NCBI RefSeq assembly: GCF_008330945.1
Contig: NZ_CP043489.1
Coordinates: 310,001 to 374,000, forward strand
Length of the DNA: 64,000 nucleotides
Source: Labrys sp. KNU-23
GTDB lineage: Bacteria > Pseudomonadota > Alphaproteobacteria > Rhizobiales > Labraceae
Reading direction: 5' to 3'
A program made the translations under genes and the position numbers. Below the pieces are notes generated by a model. That model worked only from the letters and a program-made list of their open reading frames with translations. It did not search any database and was not told the origin of the DNA. Positions 29,035 to 36,966 of the stretch are shown piece by piece (positions within the stretch are counted from its first letter, which is position 1; every line of letters starts with the position of its first letter).

Positions 29035-30462
29035 ATGAGCCGTAGCCCTGTCTCGCAACCTGCGCGCATCGCGCCGCTGGCGGTATTGCCGGTATTCTAT
29101 CGCCTGACCGGCAAACCCGTCCTGGTGATCGGCGCGAGCCAATCCGCCTTGTGGAAGGCCGAGCTTCTGGCGTCGACCGGCGCCGAAGTCCGCATCGCCG
29201 CGCCCGAGGCAAGCGACGCCCTGGCGCAATTATGCGCCCGCGAGGACATGAGTGTCCGCCACCTCGCCCGCTCCTGGCATGAGGCCGATCTCGACGGCAT
29301 CGCTCTGGTCGTTGCCGATGTCGAAGATGACGAGCAGGCTGCCCATCTCGCCGCCGCCGCGCGCCGGGCCGGAACGCCCGTGAACATCGTCGACCGGCCC
29401 GCCTTCTGTGATTTTCAGTTCGGCGCGGTGGTCAATCGTTCCCCGCTGGTGGTCGGCATCTCGACCGATGGGGCCGTCCCCGTCTTTGCGCAGGCGGTCC
29501 GCAGCCGAATCGAGATGCTGCTGCCGACCGGTTTCCAGAAATGGGCGGAGGCCGCCCGCAGCTGGCGCCCCCTGGTGCAGGCACGAAACCTGTCCCTGCA
29601 GGCCCGCAGAGCGGTCTGGGAGCGTTTCGTCAATGCCGCTTTCCGCCATCCGGACCGCACGCCAGGCGAGGCCGACCGGGCCGACCTCCTCGCCGCGGTC
29701 GAGCAGCAGGAAAGAAGACCGGCACATGGCAGCGTCGCCTTGGTGGGCGCGGGCCCGGGGGATCCGGAACTGCTGACCTTGAAGGCGGTTCGCGCCCTGC
29801 AATCGGCGGATGTCATCCTGCATGACGATCTCGTCTCCCAGGAAGTGCTCGATTTCGCCCGCCGCGAGGCCGAGCGCATCATCACCGGCAAGCGCGGCCA
29901 TCGCCCATCCTGCAAGCAGGGCGACATCAACGCGCTCATGGTTTCTCTGGCCAGGGACGGCAAGCGTGTGGTGCGGTTGAAAGGCGGCGATCCCTTGGTG
30001 TTCGGACGCGCCGGCGAGGAAATCGCCGCCTGCCGTGCGGCCGGCATCGCCGTCGAAGTCATTCCCGGCATCACTGCCGCGTCCGGCGCCGCCGCGAGCC
30101 TGGAGGTTTCCCTCACCCACCGCGACCACGCCAGGCGCCTGCAATACATCACCGCCCATGCCAAGAACGGCAAGCTGCCGGACGATCTCGATTGGAAAGC
30201 GCTTGCCGATCCTGCCGCCACCACTGCCATCTATATGGGCAAGCTGGTTGTCGCCGAAGTCGCCGCGCGCCTGCTCGAGGCTGGCATGGCAGCGGACACG
30301 CCGGCCATCATCGTGGAATATGCCACCCATGAGCGCGAGCGCCGCTTCCACACCGTGATCGGCGAGATGGCCGGGGTTTTTGCCGCCAACCAGCTCGACG
30401 GCCCCTGTATCATCCTGTTCGGCCAGGCCATGTCCGAGGCAAGGCCCGACAGCGCAAGCTGA
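29035..30462 (+). CDS. cysG: siroheme synthase (trifunctional)
   Basis: 475 residues with both halves of CysG. The N-terminal half (about 20-215) is the precorrin-2 dehydrogenase/ferrochelatase with a nucleotide-binding start (LTGKPVLVIGASQSALWKAE). The C-terminal half is the SAM-dependent uroporphyrinogen-III methyltransferase with VALVGAGPGDPELLTLKA, VRLKGGDPLVFGRAGEE and IPGITAASGAAASLEV. Together they turn uroporphyrinogen III into siroheme for sulfite and nitrite reductases. The sulfate-assimilation genes that often follow cysG are not here; the next gene is unrelated. Confidence 0.95.
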   Translation: MSRSPVSQPARIAPLAVLPVFYRLTGKPVLVIGASQSALWKAELLASTGAEVRIAAPEASDALAQLCAREDMSVRHLARSWHEADLDGIALVVADVEDDEQAAHLAAAARRAGTPVNIVDRPAFCDFQFGAVVNRSPLVVGISTDGAVPVFAQAVRSRIEMLLPTGFQKWAEAARSWRPLVQARNLSLQARRAVWERFVNAAFRHPDRTPGEADRADLLAAVEQQERRPAHGSVALVGAGPGDPELLTLKAVRALQSADVILHDDLVSQEVLDFARREAERIITGKRGHRPSCKQGDINALMVSLARDGKRVVRLKGGDPLVFGRAGEEIAACRAAGIAVEVIPGITAASGAAASLEVSLTHRDHARRLQYITAHAKNGKLPDDLDWKALADPAATTAIYMGKLVVAEVAARLLEAGMAADTPAIIVEYATHERERRFHTVIGEMAGVFAANQLDGPCIILFGQAMSEARPDSAS

Positions 30463-30573
30463 ACGGGAACCATCTGGGCCGTACAGCTTCCGTTAAGGAA
30501 ACATTTGCCACCATCCTTCCATGGTGCAGCGCAGATTCGCGCCCAGCGGGCGTTTGAACCACAGGAGTTCTTC

Positions 30574-30912
30574 ATGAAAAAACTGATTCTCGCGGCTGCT
30601 CTGGCCACGATGGGCTTTGCCGGCCTTTCGACCGGCGCCTCGGCCATGCCCGCCGCGCCCGCCATCGGCGCGGACACCGGTTTCGTCGAGACCATCGCCT
30701 ATGGCTGCGGGCGCGGCTATGTGCCCAATCGCTGGGGCCGTTGCGTGCCGAACCAGCGTCCCGCCCCCGCCTACCGTCCTGGCCGTTTCTTCGGGGAGGC
30801 TCCCGGTTATCGCCGCGGGCCGGTACCGGCCAATCGCAACGGCTATGGCCGGGCCTGCCCGCCCGGCACGCGTCTGGGCCCGCGCGGCGGCTATTGCCAC
30901 CCGGTCTACTGA
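30574..30912 (+). CDS. small secreted cysteine-containing protein (GCG...CxPN type)
   Basis: 112 residues with a clear signal peptide (MKKLILAAALATMGFAGL...ASA) and an AGGAG ribosome site. The mature part is rich in Gly, Pro and Arg and has four cysteines in two pairs: YGCGRGYVPNRWGRCVPN and ACPPGTRLGPRGGYCHPVY. The first resembles the GCGxGxxxNxxGxCxPN signature of short secreted proteins common in Bradyrhizobium and relatives (from memory). Role unknown; probably periplasmic or exported with two disulfides. It faces a relative at 31310-31684. Confidence 0.8.
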   Translation: MKKLILAAALATMGFAGLSTGASAMPAAPAIGADTGFVETIAYGCGRGYVPNRWGRCVPNQRPAPAYRPGRFFGEAPGYRRGPVPANRNGYGRACPPGTRLGPRGGYCHPVY

Positions 30913-31309
30913 GATCGCCTGGGGGAGTAAGGCCGAGAGCAAAGCGCGTTCATGCCTGAACGCTGGGTTGTCCGAGTGCCTTGGCCTCACGCGTTGTTGT
31001 GTTTCTCGGTGAGTCCGTCAAACCGCAAAACACTTCGGCATGATCCAAAGATCTTCCGGCCGAGGCCTGCCTTCGGCCGGAATATCTATGGCGGACCGAG
31101 AACCGGCCTGTCCGAATGACGAAACTGCACCCTCGTCAGGCCCGGCCGGTCCCGGATCCGGCTGCGAACCGGCTAAGCAGCTTTCTCTTGATCGAGCCAC
31201 GTCGTTATCAAGAGGAAGCTGCGAAATATCAAACATTTGCAGGGTATTCGGGCGAGACCTATCCGTGGGTCTCACTAGGACACTCCGCTTAGGGCACGCC
31301 CTGTCGCCG
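30913..31309. other. spacer between the two convergent secreted-protein genes, with large palindromes
   Basis: About 400 bases without a gene. It holds TTCCGGCCGA/TCGGCCGGAA (31054-31063/31073-31082), and GCAGCTTTCTCTTGAT/ATCAAGAGGAAGCTGC (31177-31192/31207-31222), 16-base arms with one mismatch. Neither is followed by a clear U-tract, though either could stop the two converging transcripts. Confidence 0.6.
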
Positions 31310-31684
31310 CTACCAGTTCGGAACACAACGCCCCCACCGCCCCGTATGACGGCCCGGTGGACACCCCCAGCGCGGCACAGCCCAATAGCGCGGACCGTCA
31401 TAATAGCCCGGCCCATCGAAATATCCCGGCCTGTCATAGTCATACGGGCGCGCATAATAGCGCTGCCCTTGATATTCATCACCGTAACGCGCGCCCCGAT
31501 AGCCTCTGGCATTGGGCACACAGCGGCCATAGTGGCTGTAATAATTGCGTGGGCAACCGTCGGCGATGCTCACCAGCAGATCATTATCGACGACCGCGTT
31601 CGGCGATGCCGGCATGGCCGAGGCGGAAGTGGCCGCAAAGCCGACGGAGGCAACCAAGGCCGCGAAAACCCAGTCTTTCATCAT
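31310..31684 (-). CDS. small secreted cysteine- and tyrosine-rich protein, relative of 30574-30912
   Basis: 124 residues from ATG 31684 (MMKDWVFAALVASVGFAATSASA, a signal peptide) with GGGGA before it. Two cysteine pairs as in the convergent neighbour: DGCPRNYYSHYGRCVPN and WGCPPGRHTGRWGRCVPNW. Between them is a low-complexity stretch rich in Tyr, Asp, Gly and Pro. Both genes probably derive from one ancestor. The frame is open 48 codons further upstream, but only the ATG at 31684 gives a signal peptide. Function unknown. Confidence 0.78.
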   Translation of the reverse strand: MMKDWVFAALVASVGFAATSASAMPASPNAVVDNDLLVSIADGCPRNYYSHYGRCVPNARGYRGARYGDEYQGQRYYARPYDYDRPGYFDGPGYYDGPRYWAVPRWGCPPGRHTGRWGRCVPNW

Positions 31685-31995
31685 GCTTTCCCCGGTTGAA
31701 TGTCCTGCGGCGTGAGGACGATACCCGCTATTCCTTCCACATCGACCGCTCTCGCCGCAACATTTGCCGCGTCGACGCAAGAGCAGGCTCGGCGGCCACC
31801 CGACCCGAATCGCCTGGTCCAACAGCACTACTGCCGGATCAGCCCGCCCCGCGGTTATGCAATCCGGGGGCCCTCATACCTTGGAAACCAATGCACCGAC
31901 GGGAACGCCGCTCAATCGCGAATGTTCCCAGAAACTGAAATCGGGGCTTGCGCATCAGAGCGAAAAACCCTATTCAGCCCACGCTCAATGAGCGT
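31685..31995. other. spacer between secreted-protein gene and tRNA-Pro
   Basis: About 310 bases; I see no gene or clear repeat. It should contain the promoters of the leftward secreted-protein gene and of the tRNA. Confidence 0.5.
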
Positions 31996-32073
31996 CGGAG
32001 CGTAGCGCAGCCCGGTTAGCGCACTAGTCTGGGGGACTAGGGGTCGGAGGTTCAAATCCTCTCGCTCCGACCA
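31996..32073 (+). tRNA. tRNA-Pro, anticodon GGG
   Basis: A 78-base cloverleaf including the encoded CCA end. The acceptor arm CGGAGCG pairs with CGCTCCG, the anticodon stem is CTAGT/ACTAG around the loop CTGGGGG (anticodon GGG), and the T-arm contains GGTTCAAATCC. It borders phage genes on its 3' side, so it is the likely integration site. Confidence 0.97.
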
Positions 32074-32077
32074 TTTT

Positions 32078-32101
32078 CCTAAGAGATTTCAATCTTTTAG
32101 G
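32078..32101. repeat. small AT-rich dyad directly behind tRNA-Pro
   Basis: CCTAA-G-AGAT...ATCT-T-TTAGG with a TTCA loop begins five bases after the tRNA CCA end. It may help end the tRNA transcript or be part of the attachment region. Confidence 0.35.
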
Positions 32102-32174
32102 CCGTTGACTGCAAAATATCGATATGGGGTCGACGGGCAAATAGCAGCCAGAAATGGCGCTGTTGAGAATGAAC

Positions 32175-32194
32175 AGTCCCAACAAAGTCCCAAC
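32175..32194. repeat. direct repeat AGTCCCAAC x2 near the prophage left end
   Basis: AGTCCCAAC occurs at 32175-32183 and 32186-32194, 11 bases apart, about one helical turn, roughly 100 bases inside the putative attL. This is the arrangement of arm-type integrase sites, but the match is inferred. Confidence 0.4.
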
Positions 32195-32250
32195 GCGTGT
32201 ATGCAATACGTTCTCGGTCCGACCGAGCTCTCCCGCCGAGGGAGAATCCC

Positions 32251-33036
32251 CTATTCCTCCCCCTTCGCCGGCCCTGTAGCCTTTAGCTCCGCCTCATAAA
32301 GAGCAAGCGACTCAACCAGGTCAGGCGGGTTAATGAACGCTATCTCAAATGGTATTTTGAGCTTATCTTTAAAAGTTTTATAGACTCCCCGAAGAGCTTT
32401 CTCAGAGTCTCGATAATTCATGAATGTAGAATTGAATATGTAAAGCGCAATCGTGCTAACATTAGCTATTTGCGGCTGGGCAGATATAAACTTTGGATCG
32501 CTCATCATTGAACTCATCACATCCCCTTTAGCCTCATCGATGGGGAGTTTTTCAGCCAGAATGCCTCTTTCTTTTTCATATAGTTTCCAAAGATGCAGCA
32601 TGTCGGCGTGCTGGATGCCTAGGTTCATCAATTCGTTCGTGGATGGGGCATCGCCGAGCCCAATGAGCATCCCCATTTCCTCGGGAGTGAACTCAATGCT
32701 CTTGCTGAGATTTCCCCGAGGCAGCAAATAAGCCCACAGTCTACGCATATCGTCGTCTTTATTTTCTTTTTTCCTCTTTAATGTAGATCCCATGTATCTA
32801 ACAGCAACGGCGATATCTGAATGTATTTGCATAACTTTAAATAGAATGGAATTGGCGACACCTTGTTTTGTTAGAAACCTTTCCGCCTCCCTTTCGATTT
32901 TTGAAGCCTTCGCGTTCGATTTTTGTAGATAATATGATATGAGACCTCCCACGACGGCACCGATTACAGCACCGCCGACACCAGATACAAACTCCTTCGA
33001 AGTAAGAATGTCGGCGACCAATTGAGGATTGTCCAT
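32251..33036 (-). CDS. hypothetical membrane-anchored protein at prophage left end
   Basis: 261 residues, not recognised. One N-terminal span (about residues 18-37, GVGGAVIGAVVGGLISYYLQ) is followed by a basic, charged, mainly helical cytosolic part. The gene is visibly more AT-rich than the neighbouring chromosome and late phage genes and uses codons unlike them, as expected for cargo carried next to an attachment site. It could be an exclusion or defence function, but no motif supports that. It is the last leftward gene before the tRNA. Confidence 0.6.
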   Translation of the reverse strand: MDNPQLVADILTSKEFVSGVGGAVIGAVVGGLISYYLQKSNAKASKIEREAERFLTKQGVANSILFKVMQIHSDIAVAVRYMGSTLKRKKENKDDDMRRLWAYLLPRGNLSKSIEFTPEEMGMLIGLGDAPSTNELMNLGIQHADMLHLWKLYEKERGILAEKLPIDEAKGDVMSSMMSDPKFISAQPQIANVSTIALYIFNSTFMNYRDSEKALRGVYKTFKDKLKIPFEIAFINPPDLVESLALYEAELKATGPAKGEE

Positions 33037-33303
33037 GTTGGCTTCACTACACTGGAGAAAATGGAGAATTCCTTATAGGTCGTGTATCGCGGGGCCGTTA
33101 CAAAAAACTCTGCCCAGCCAGCCCTGCTAACCGCCAATTTCACGGGTGCGTCACAACGCTTTGCCCAAGCCACCGCTTACAAGTCGCTTGTCTCTTGAGT
33201 AGCTTCAATGCCAGTTCCGACAAACCAATGTGGAAGGCCCTCTTGAAACTGCTATGGTTTTCGCCCGTGTCGGAACACTAAACTTCATGTTTAGGAGGGC
33301 GGA

Positions 33304-33561
33304 ATGGCCGGCAAGTTGCATCCCTTGATCCAAGGGCCGAGGGTCGATCTCGATATCTCAGATCGCCTATTGGAATGCGAAGAGGCGCTGGAGCGCAGCT
33401 TTCAAGATCTGGTAGAGCGCGCGGAGCTGGCAGGGTGGAAGACGATCGAGATCACCTGCGCGCTGCAGAGCCTGGCCGATCACCACATGCTCGCTAAGGC
33501 AGCCAACGAAGAGACCGATCTCCAGATTGCCGACGCTCTCAACCGTAGTCATGGACCTTAG
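33304..33561 (+). CDS. hypothetical small protein
   Basis: 85 residues, acidic and helical, no known motif. A strong ribosome site (AGGAGG) precedes the ATG; it lies within the right arm of a small CTAAAC/GTTTAG dyad (33278-33294). It overlaps the end of the convergent gene 33539-33856 by 23 bases. AT-rich spacer 33037-33303 upstream contains nothing else I can name. Confidence 0.55.
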   Translation: MAGKLHPLIQGPRVDLDISDRLLECEEALERSFQDLVERAELAGWKTIEITCALQSLADHHMLAKAANEETDLQIADALNRSHGP

Positions 33562-33856
33562 GACGAGCCCTTAGCTCAGCTAGCAATGCCTTCCGCGCCT
33601 TCGCGCTGGGCTCGATCGAGAAGCCACCGAATCGATCCAGAAACTCCGCGGCATACCGCTCCTCCTTGAAACAGAAGATGGTATGGTGGATCGCCCATTC
33701 GCCAACACTGTGATGCCTCGGGGCGCCGCCGAAGGTGCGAACAAACTCGTCGACTTCGTGGAAGTTGGGGACACCTTTTGGCGTGGGTAAGGCCACGTGG
33801 AAAAGATACTCACGATCCAGCCGCGATGGTTGGAACTCACCTTTGCGATAGACCAT
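33539..33856 (-). CDS. hypothetical phage protein
   Basis: 105 residues, not recognised: MVYRKGEFQPSRLDREYLF... with several aromatic residues and a basic C-terminus. Last gene of a leftward set of four small genes (34696 to 33539) with short spacers or overlaps, which suggests one transcript. GGGAG lies before its ATG. Confidence 0.5.
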   Translation of the reverse strand: MVYRKGEFQPSRLDREYLFHVALPTPKGVPNFHEVDEFVRTFGGAPRHHSVGEWAIHHTIFCFKEERYAAEFLDRFGGFSIEPSAKARKALLAELRARPKVHDYG

Positions 33857-33859
33857 CGC

Positions 33860-34171
33860 TCACTCCCTCGACGGCCGGAGCGTCATCCCTTCGTAGAAAT
33901 CGACGCGTTTGGCGTAGAATCCCTTTTCGCCATTGATCTCTCTTGCGATGGCAAGTGATCCCGTGATTGGGCGCAAGCCACACCTGCTGCATTTGCACCG
34001 ACTGAAGACATCCCAAAGTATCATCCTTCGGAAGCCCAAAACGACGTTGAATTGCGCAAGCGGGACGTGGCCGACGTGCTGGCAGCGCTTGCGCTTGCAC
34101 GTGAACTCCAGATGGGTATAGCCCCAGTCCAGCGCATCCTCGACGGTCTGCGGCGGCTTATCGAGAGCCAT
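33860..34171 (-). CDS. hypothetical small zinc-ribbon-like protein
   Basis: 103 residues from ATG 34171. Two cysteine pairs, FTCKRKRCQH and SRCKCSRCG, about 30 residues apart, make a zinc ribbon likely. The stop of the upstream gene is one base away, so translation is probably coupled. Function unknown; a DNA- or protein-binding phage accessory is one option. Confidence 0.5.
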   Translation of the reverse strand: MALDKPPQTVEDALDWGYTHLEFTCKRKRCQHVGHVPLAQFNVVLGFRRMILWDVFSRCKCSRCGLRPITGSLAIAREINGEKGFYAKRVDFYEGMTLRPSRE

Positions 34172-34172
34172 G

Positions 34173-34433
34173 TCAGTCGTCCGGTTTGTAGGGGATCGGC
34201 ACCTCGGCACGGGTCAGAAGGTCCTCCCAGCGCCCGCGGGAATAGCCGCGCGAGATATCCTGTGCGAGTTGCGCGACCTCGTCGTTTCGTTGTTCAAGCT
34301 CGGCCTGGCAATGATGCAGCGCTACCAGCAGGACGCGTACGGCCGCTCTCGCGTCGCCCTCACAGGCTGCGATCACATCGTCGGTACTGGCTTCGAGATC
34401 ATCGGGGACCGGCTCAGGGGCCGGTCGGGTCAT
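34173..34433 (-). CDS. hypothetical phage protein
   Basis: 86 residues from ATG 34433, which overlaps the stop of the upstream gene (ATGA). Acidic N-terminal half, then a helical segment (RAAVRVLLVALHHCQAELEQ). No family recognised. Confidence 0.45.
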   Translation of the reverse strand: MTRPAPEPVPDDLEASTDDVIAACEGDARAAVRVLLVALHHCQAELEQRNDEVAQLAQDISRGYSRGRWEDLLTRAEVPIPYKPDD

Positions 34434-34696
34434 TGAGGCGCCCGGTACGGATCGCGCCACTCTTCGGGCGGCAGGCCCTGCAGTTCCCGAATTTCCGCGC
34501 GGTGAAGCCGGCCCAGGCGCTCTATGCGGTCAAGAGATTCTTCGTTCTCCTGATGCGAGATCAGGGCCACGCGATACAGCCATAGCAGTGCCGTGTTTGC
34601 GGCCCCGCACTCCGCGATGATCTTCTGCAGCGCATCCTCTTCGGCCTGCGTTGCCGAGGTTCGGTTAGGTCTTTCAAGATAGTCCCAGACCTCCAT
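34430..34696 (-). CDS. hypothetical phage protein
   Basis: 88 residues, helical and acidic (MEVWDYLERPNRTSATQAEE...). First gene of the small leftward set; its start is divergent from the SOS-boxed cassette, sharing the 139-base gap 34697-34835. No family recognised. Confidence 0.45.
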   Translation of the reverse strand: MEVWDYLERPNRTSATQAEEDALQKIIAECGAANTALLWLYRVALISHQENEESLDRIERLGRLHRAEIRELQGLPPEEWRDPYRAPQ

Positions 34697-34765
34697 CGGA
34701 AGCCTCCGTCTGTCGTCTCGATTGAAGGAAGGCTAGTCCCGTTTTTTCGACGAGTCGAGAATTTT

Positions 34766-34780
34766 GTTCTCATTTCGTTC
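34766..34780 (+). promoter_or_regulatory. LexA (SOS) box, GTTC-N7-GTTC
   Basis: GTTCTCATTTCGTTC is a perfect alphaproteobacterial LexA operator, 55 bases before the first gene of the cassette that contains the SRAP-type peptidase. It lies between divergent genes, so it might also affect 34696. Confidence 0.8.
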
Positions 34781-34835
34781 ACGTCATGCTATCCCATCAC
34801 CCGCATCCATTGATGGCAATCAGCAGGAGCCTCCA

Positions 34836-35237
34836 ATGAACCTGAACGCGCAATTCCAGGGGAATTTGCAGCCTGGCGACACCAAAAAGCTCGCCATTTA
34901 TGTGCCTGGCGCCACCAGGGAGGAATTGGAGAAGGGCCACCAGGCGGCCGCTGCATTCTTCGAGGAGAACATGTGCCTTCCCGCCCAGGCTGCCGCCGCA
35001 TTCTTCAAGCTCGAAAGCATCGAATTCGACCCCAGCGTGGAGATGACCGATCGCGAGGCTCGCATAGCCGACGTCTGGCAGGAGGCACAGGAGATCGCCG
35101 CCAAGGCCATTTGCGAGGGCTGGCGCGAGCCTGCCAAATTTGCGAGCTTTGCGTTGGGCATCAGCACCAAGAAGCTCGCAGCAGACTGCGAGCGGAACCG
35201 TGAAATGCGAGGAGACACCACGCTCCCGCATCGTTAA
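34836..35237 (+). CDS. hypothetical protein, first gene of SOS-boxed prophage cassette
   Basis: 133 residues from ATG 34836, preceded by AGGAG. Soluble, Ala- and Glu-rich, helical; no motif recognised. It lies behind the LexA box and ten bases before the SRAP gene, so the two are almost certainly cotranscribed. A link to DNA damage is inferred from context only. Confidence 0.6.
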   Translation: MNLNAQFQGNLQPGDTKKLAIYVPGATREELEKGHQAAAAFFEENMCLPAQAAAAFFKLESIEFDPSVEMTDREARIADVWQEAQEIAAKAICEGWREPAKFASFALGISTKKLAADCERNREMRGDTTLPHR

Positions 35238-35247
35238 GGGGGTCGTC

Positions 35248-35904
35248 GTGTGCAATCTCTTCAACCAGCAGATGACCCAAGAGGAGCTTCGCCAGCTCGG
35301 TCCGGTCATTCGAGACACCGTCAACTGGCCGGATGCCGTCGACGTCTATCCCGACTATCCGTCTCCGATCATCCGGGATGGCGCCGACAGCGTCCGTGAA
35401 CTCGTACTGGCGCGGTGGGGAATGCCGACGCCTCCGAAGTTCCTTGAGGGGAAGAAGAGCGATCCTGGCGTCACCAACATCCGCAACGTTGCATCGCCTC
35501 ACTGGCGCCGCTGGTTGGGGCCAGAAAGCCGATGCCTGGTGCCGTTCACCGCCTTCTCCGAATACTCGGACAGTGAGAAGAACGAGAAAGGCGGCAAGGC
35601 GCTGAAGTGGTTCGCCCTCAACGACAACAAACCCCTCGCCGTCTTCGCCGGCATCTGGACCAACTGGACGTCGGTGCGGAAAGTGAAGGAGGGCGAGGTC
35701 ACTGCCGATGTCTTCGGCTTCCTGACGACGGAGCCGAACGCAGTCGTAAAGCCACATCACGCCAAGGCGATGCCCGTAATCCTAACGACCGCCGAAGAGC
35801 GTGATGCCTGGATGCGAGCACCATGGAACGAGGCAAAGGCACTCCAGCGCCCGTTGCCCGATGATCAGTTGGTCGTCGTCCCCCGGCCGGCGTCTGGCAA
35901 GTAA
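35248..35904 (+). CDS. SOS response-associated peptidase (SRAP, YedK/HMCES family)
   Basis: 218 residues starting at GTG 35248, which puts the catalytic Cys at position 2 (MCNLFNQQ) after a GGGGG ribosome site. Family proteins crosslink through this Cys to abasic sites in single-stranded DNA and shield them. The other active-site positions are visible: Asn77 in TNIRNV, Glu105 in TAFSEY and His171 in HAKAMPVIL. Frame upstream of the GTG is open but would bury the Cys. The gene is behind a LexA box in a rightward cassette inside the prophage, fitting its name. Phage copies may protect replicating phage DNA. Confidence 0.92.
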   Translation: MCNLFNQQMTQEELRQLGPVIRDTVNWPDAVDVYPDYPSPIIRDGADSVRELVLARWGMPTPPKFLEGKKSDPGVTNIRNVASPHWRRWLGPESRCLVPFTAFSEYSDSEKNEKGGKALKWFALNDNKPLAVFAGIWTNWTSVRKVKEGEVTADVFGFLTTEPNAVVKPHHAKAMPVILTTAEERDAWMRAPWNEAKALQRPLPDDQLVVVPRPASGK

Positions 35905-35951
35905 ACCGAATCCACACCGTTATGGCGCCCAATCCGTCCGAGGTAAAGAGA

Positions 35952-36332
35952 ATGGCACACCCCGCCGAGCTGCCGTTCGATCTGCCGTTTGACGGAGAAA
36001 TGCCGATGCCCGCCGCTCTCGCTCTAGCCCCTTCCTACGACGGCCCATTCGCCGCCGAGTTCGCCAAGCTGACGAGGGAGAACCCTACGATCGACCCTCG
36101 CCGCTGGGAACAAGCCAAGAAGGACGCTGCAGAATTCCTCGCCGATTGGGGCGAGCAGGCTGCCGAACTCGGCTGGACCGCCAAAGAGCTGTTTGGGCTG
36201 CACCCCGTGGCGCCGCTAACCCGCTATGACCAGATGGGCCTGGTCTGGCTCCTCAACGGCAAAGAGGTCGACGAGATCACAGACCGAACCGCCAAGATCG
36301 GCGCGACTACGTTTTACCGGACCACGGCTTAG
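35952..36332 (+). CDS. hypothetical protein, third gene of SOS-boxed cassette
   Basis: 126 residues from ATG 35952 (AGGTAAAGAG upstream; an ATG ten codons earlier lacks a ribosome site). Pro-rich start, then a helical domain ending LVWLLNGKEVDEITDRTAKI. No catalytic motif seen. It follows SRAP by 47 bases on the same strand; its stop overlaps the convergent lysis-module gene by four bases. Confidence 0.6.
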   Translation: MAHPAELPFDLPFDGEMPMPAALALAPSYDGPFAAEFAKLTRENPTIDPRRWEQAKKDAAEFLADWGEQAAELGWTAKELFGLHPVAPLTRYDQMGLVWLLNGKEVDEITDRTAKIGATTFYRTTA

Positions 36333-36658
36333 CGAGGTCCGGACGCGCGGCTCGGCTGCTTGTCATCGATCAGGCGATCGAGCTTGGCCTCGATCCGTCG
36401 CGTCGTCTCGACAAAGGCGAGCATGGTCGTCTCGGCCTTCGCGAACCGCTCGCGGATCTCCCCGCCATTATCCTTCAGCTTGCCGATCTCGATCTCGAGC
36501 TTGATGTTACGCTCCTCGATCATGTTGACGCGGCTGTTGAGCTGGCTCGACCACCAGACGACGCCCCCGGTCTGGACAAGCAAGGTGATCACGAGGGCAA
36601 CCGGAATTTTCTTGTCCACGACCCAATGCTCTTTCTCGCTCGCAGATTGGTCATTCAT
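36329..36658 (-). CDS. small membrane-anchored coiled-coil phage protein
   Basis: 109 residues. One span near residues 18-37 (IPVALVITLLVQTGGVVWWS), then a long heptad-like helix (NMIEERNIKLEIEIGKLKDN...). The layout resembles small membrane proteins of phage lysis modules. It follows the Rz1 gene by an ATGA-type overlap. Exact function unknown. Confidence 0.6.
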   Translation of the reverse strand: MNDQSASEKEHWVVDKKIPVALVITLLVQTGGVVWWSSQLNSRVNMIEERNIKLEIEIGKLKDNGGEIRERFAKAETTMLAFVETTRRIEAKLDRLIDDKQPSRASGPR

Positions 36659-36966
36659 GGCCTTGCCTCCTTCTCACAGGCGGGATCGGCCGGCGCGGCG
36701 TAGCAGTGCCGAAGCTGCTCATACCAGCGTCGGGAACGTGTCAGGCGGTCGTTTGCGGCTGCCGTCGAGCCAAGCGCCTGCGCTGCCAGCAGGCGGGCAT
36801 CCTGGCCTTCTTGGACAGCCGGCACCGGGACTGGCGCCATCAGCGACGGCGCCGGCGGGAGCCCTCGCTCAAGGGGCGGGGTTGAGCGCGCGCAGGCGGC
36901 GCACATCGTCAGCACCGAGAGCGCAACGAGCGTTCGGCCTGGCGGCCAAGGCCTTCTGATAATCAT
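36655..36966 (-). CDS. Rz1-like outer-membrane spanin lipoprotein
   Basis: 103 residues from ATG 36966 (MIIRRPWPPGRTLVALSVLT), with a lipoprotein-type signal ending in MCAAC and a short Pro-rich mature part. The gene begins inside the Rz-like gene in another frame (98-base overlap), the classic embedded spanin arrangement. It would pair with Rz to fuse inner and outer membranes at lysis. The exact lipidated Cys (first or second of MCAAC) is unclear. Confidence 0.7.
   Translation of the reverse strand: MIIRRPWPPGRTLVALSVLTMCAACARSTPPLERGLPPAPSLMAPVPVPAVQEGQDARLLAAQALGSTAAANDRLTRSRRWYEQLRHCYAAPADPACEKEARP

Noticed and set aside
32024..32206. Leftward frame ending in VGARGFEPPTPSPPD
   Set aside because: This is the well-known spurious product of reading the antisense strand of a tRNA gene; its C-terminus is exactly the complement of tRNA-Pro.
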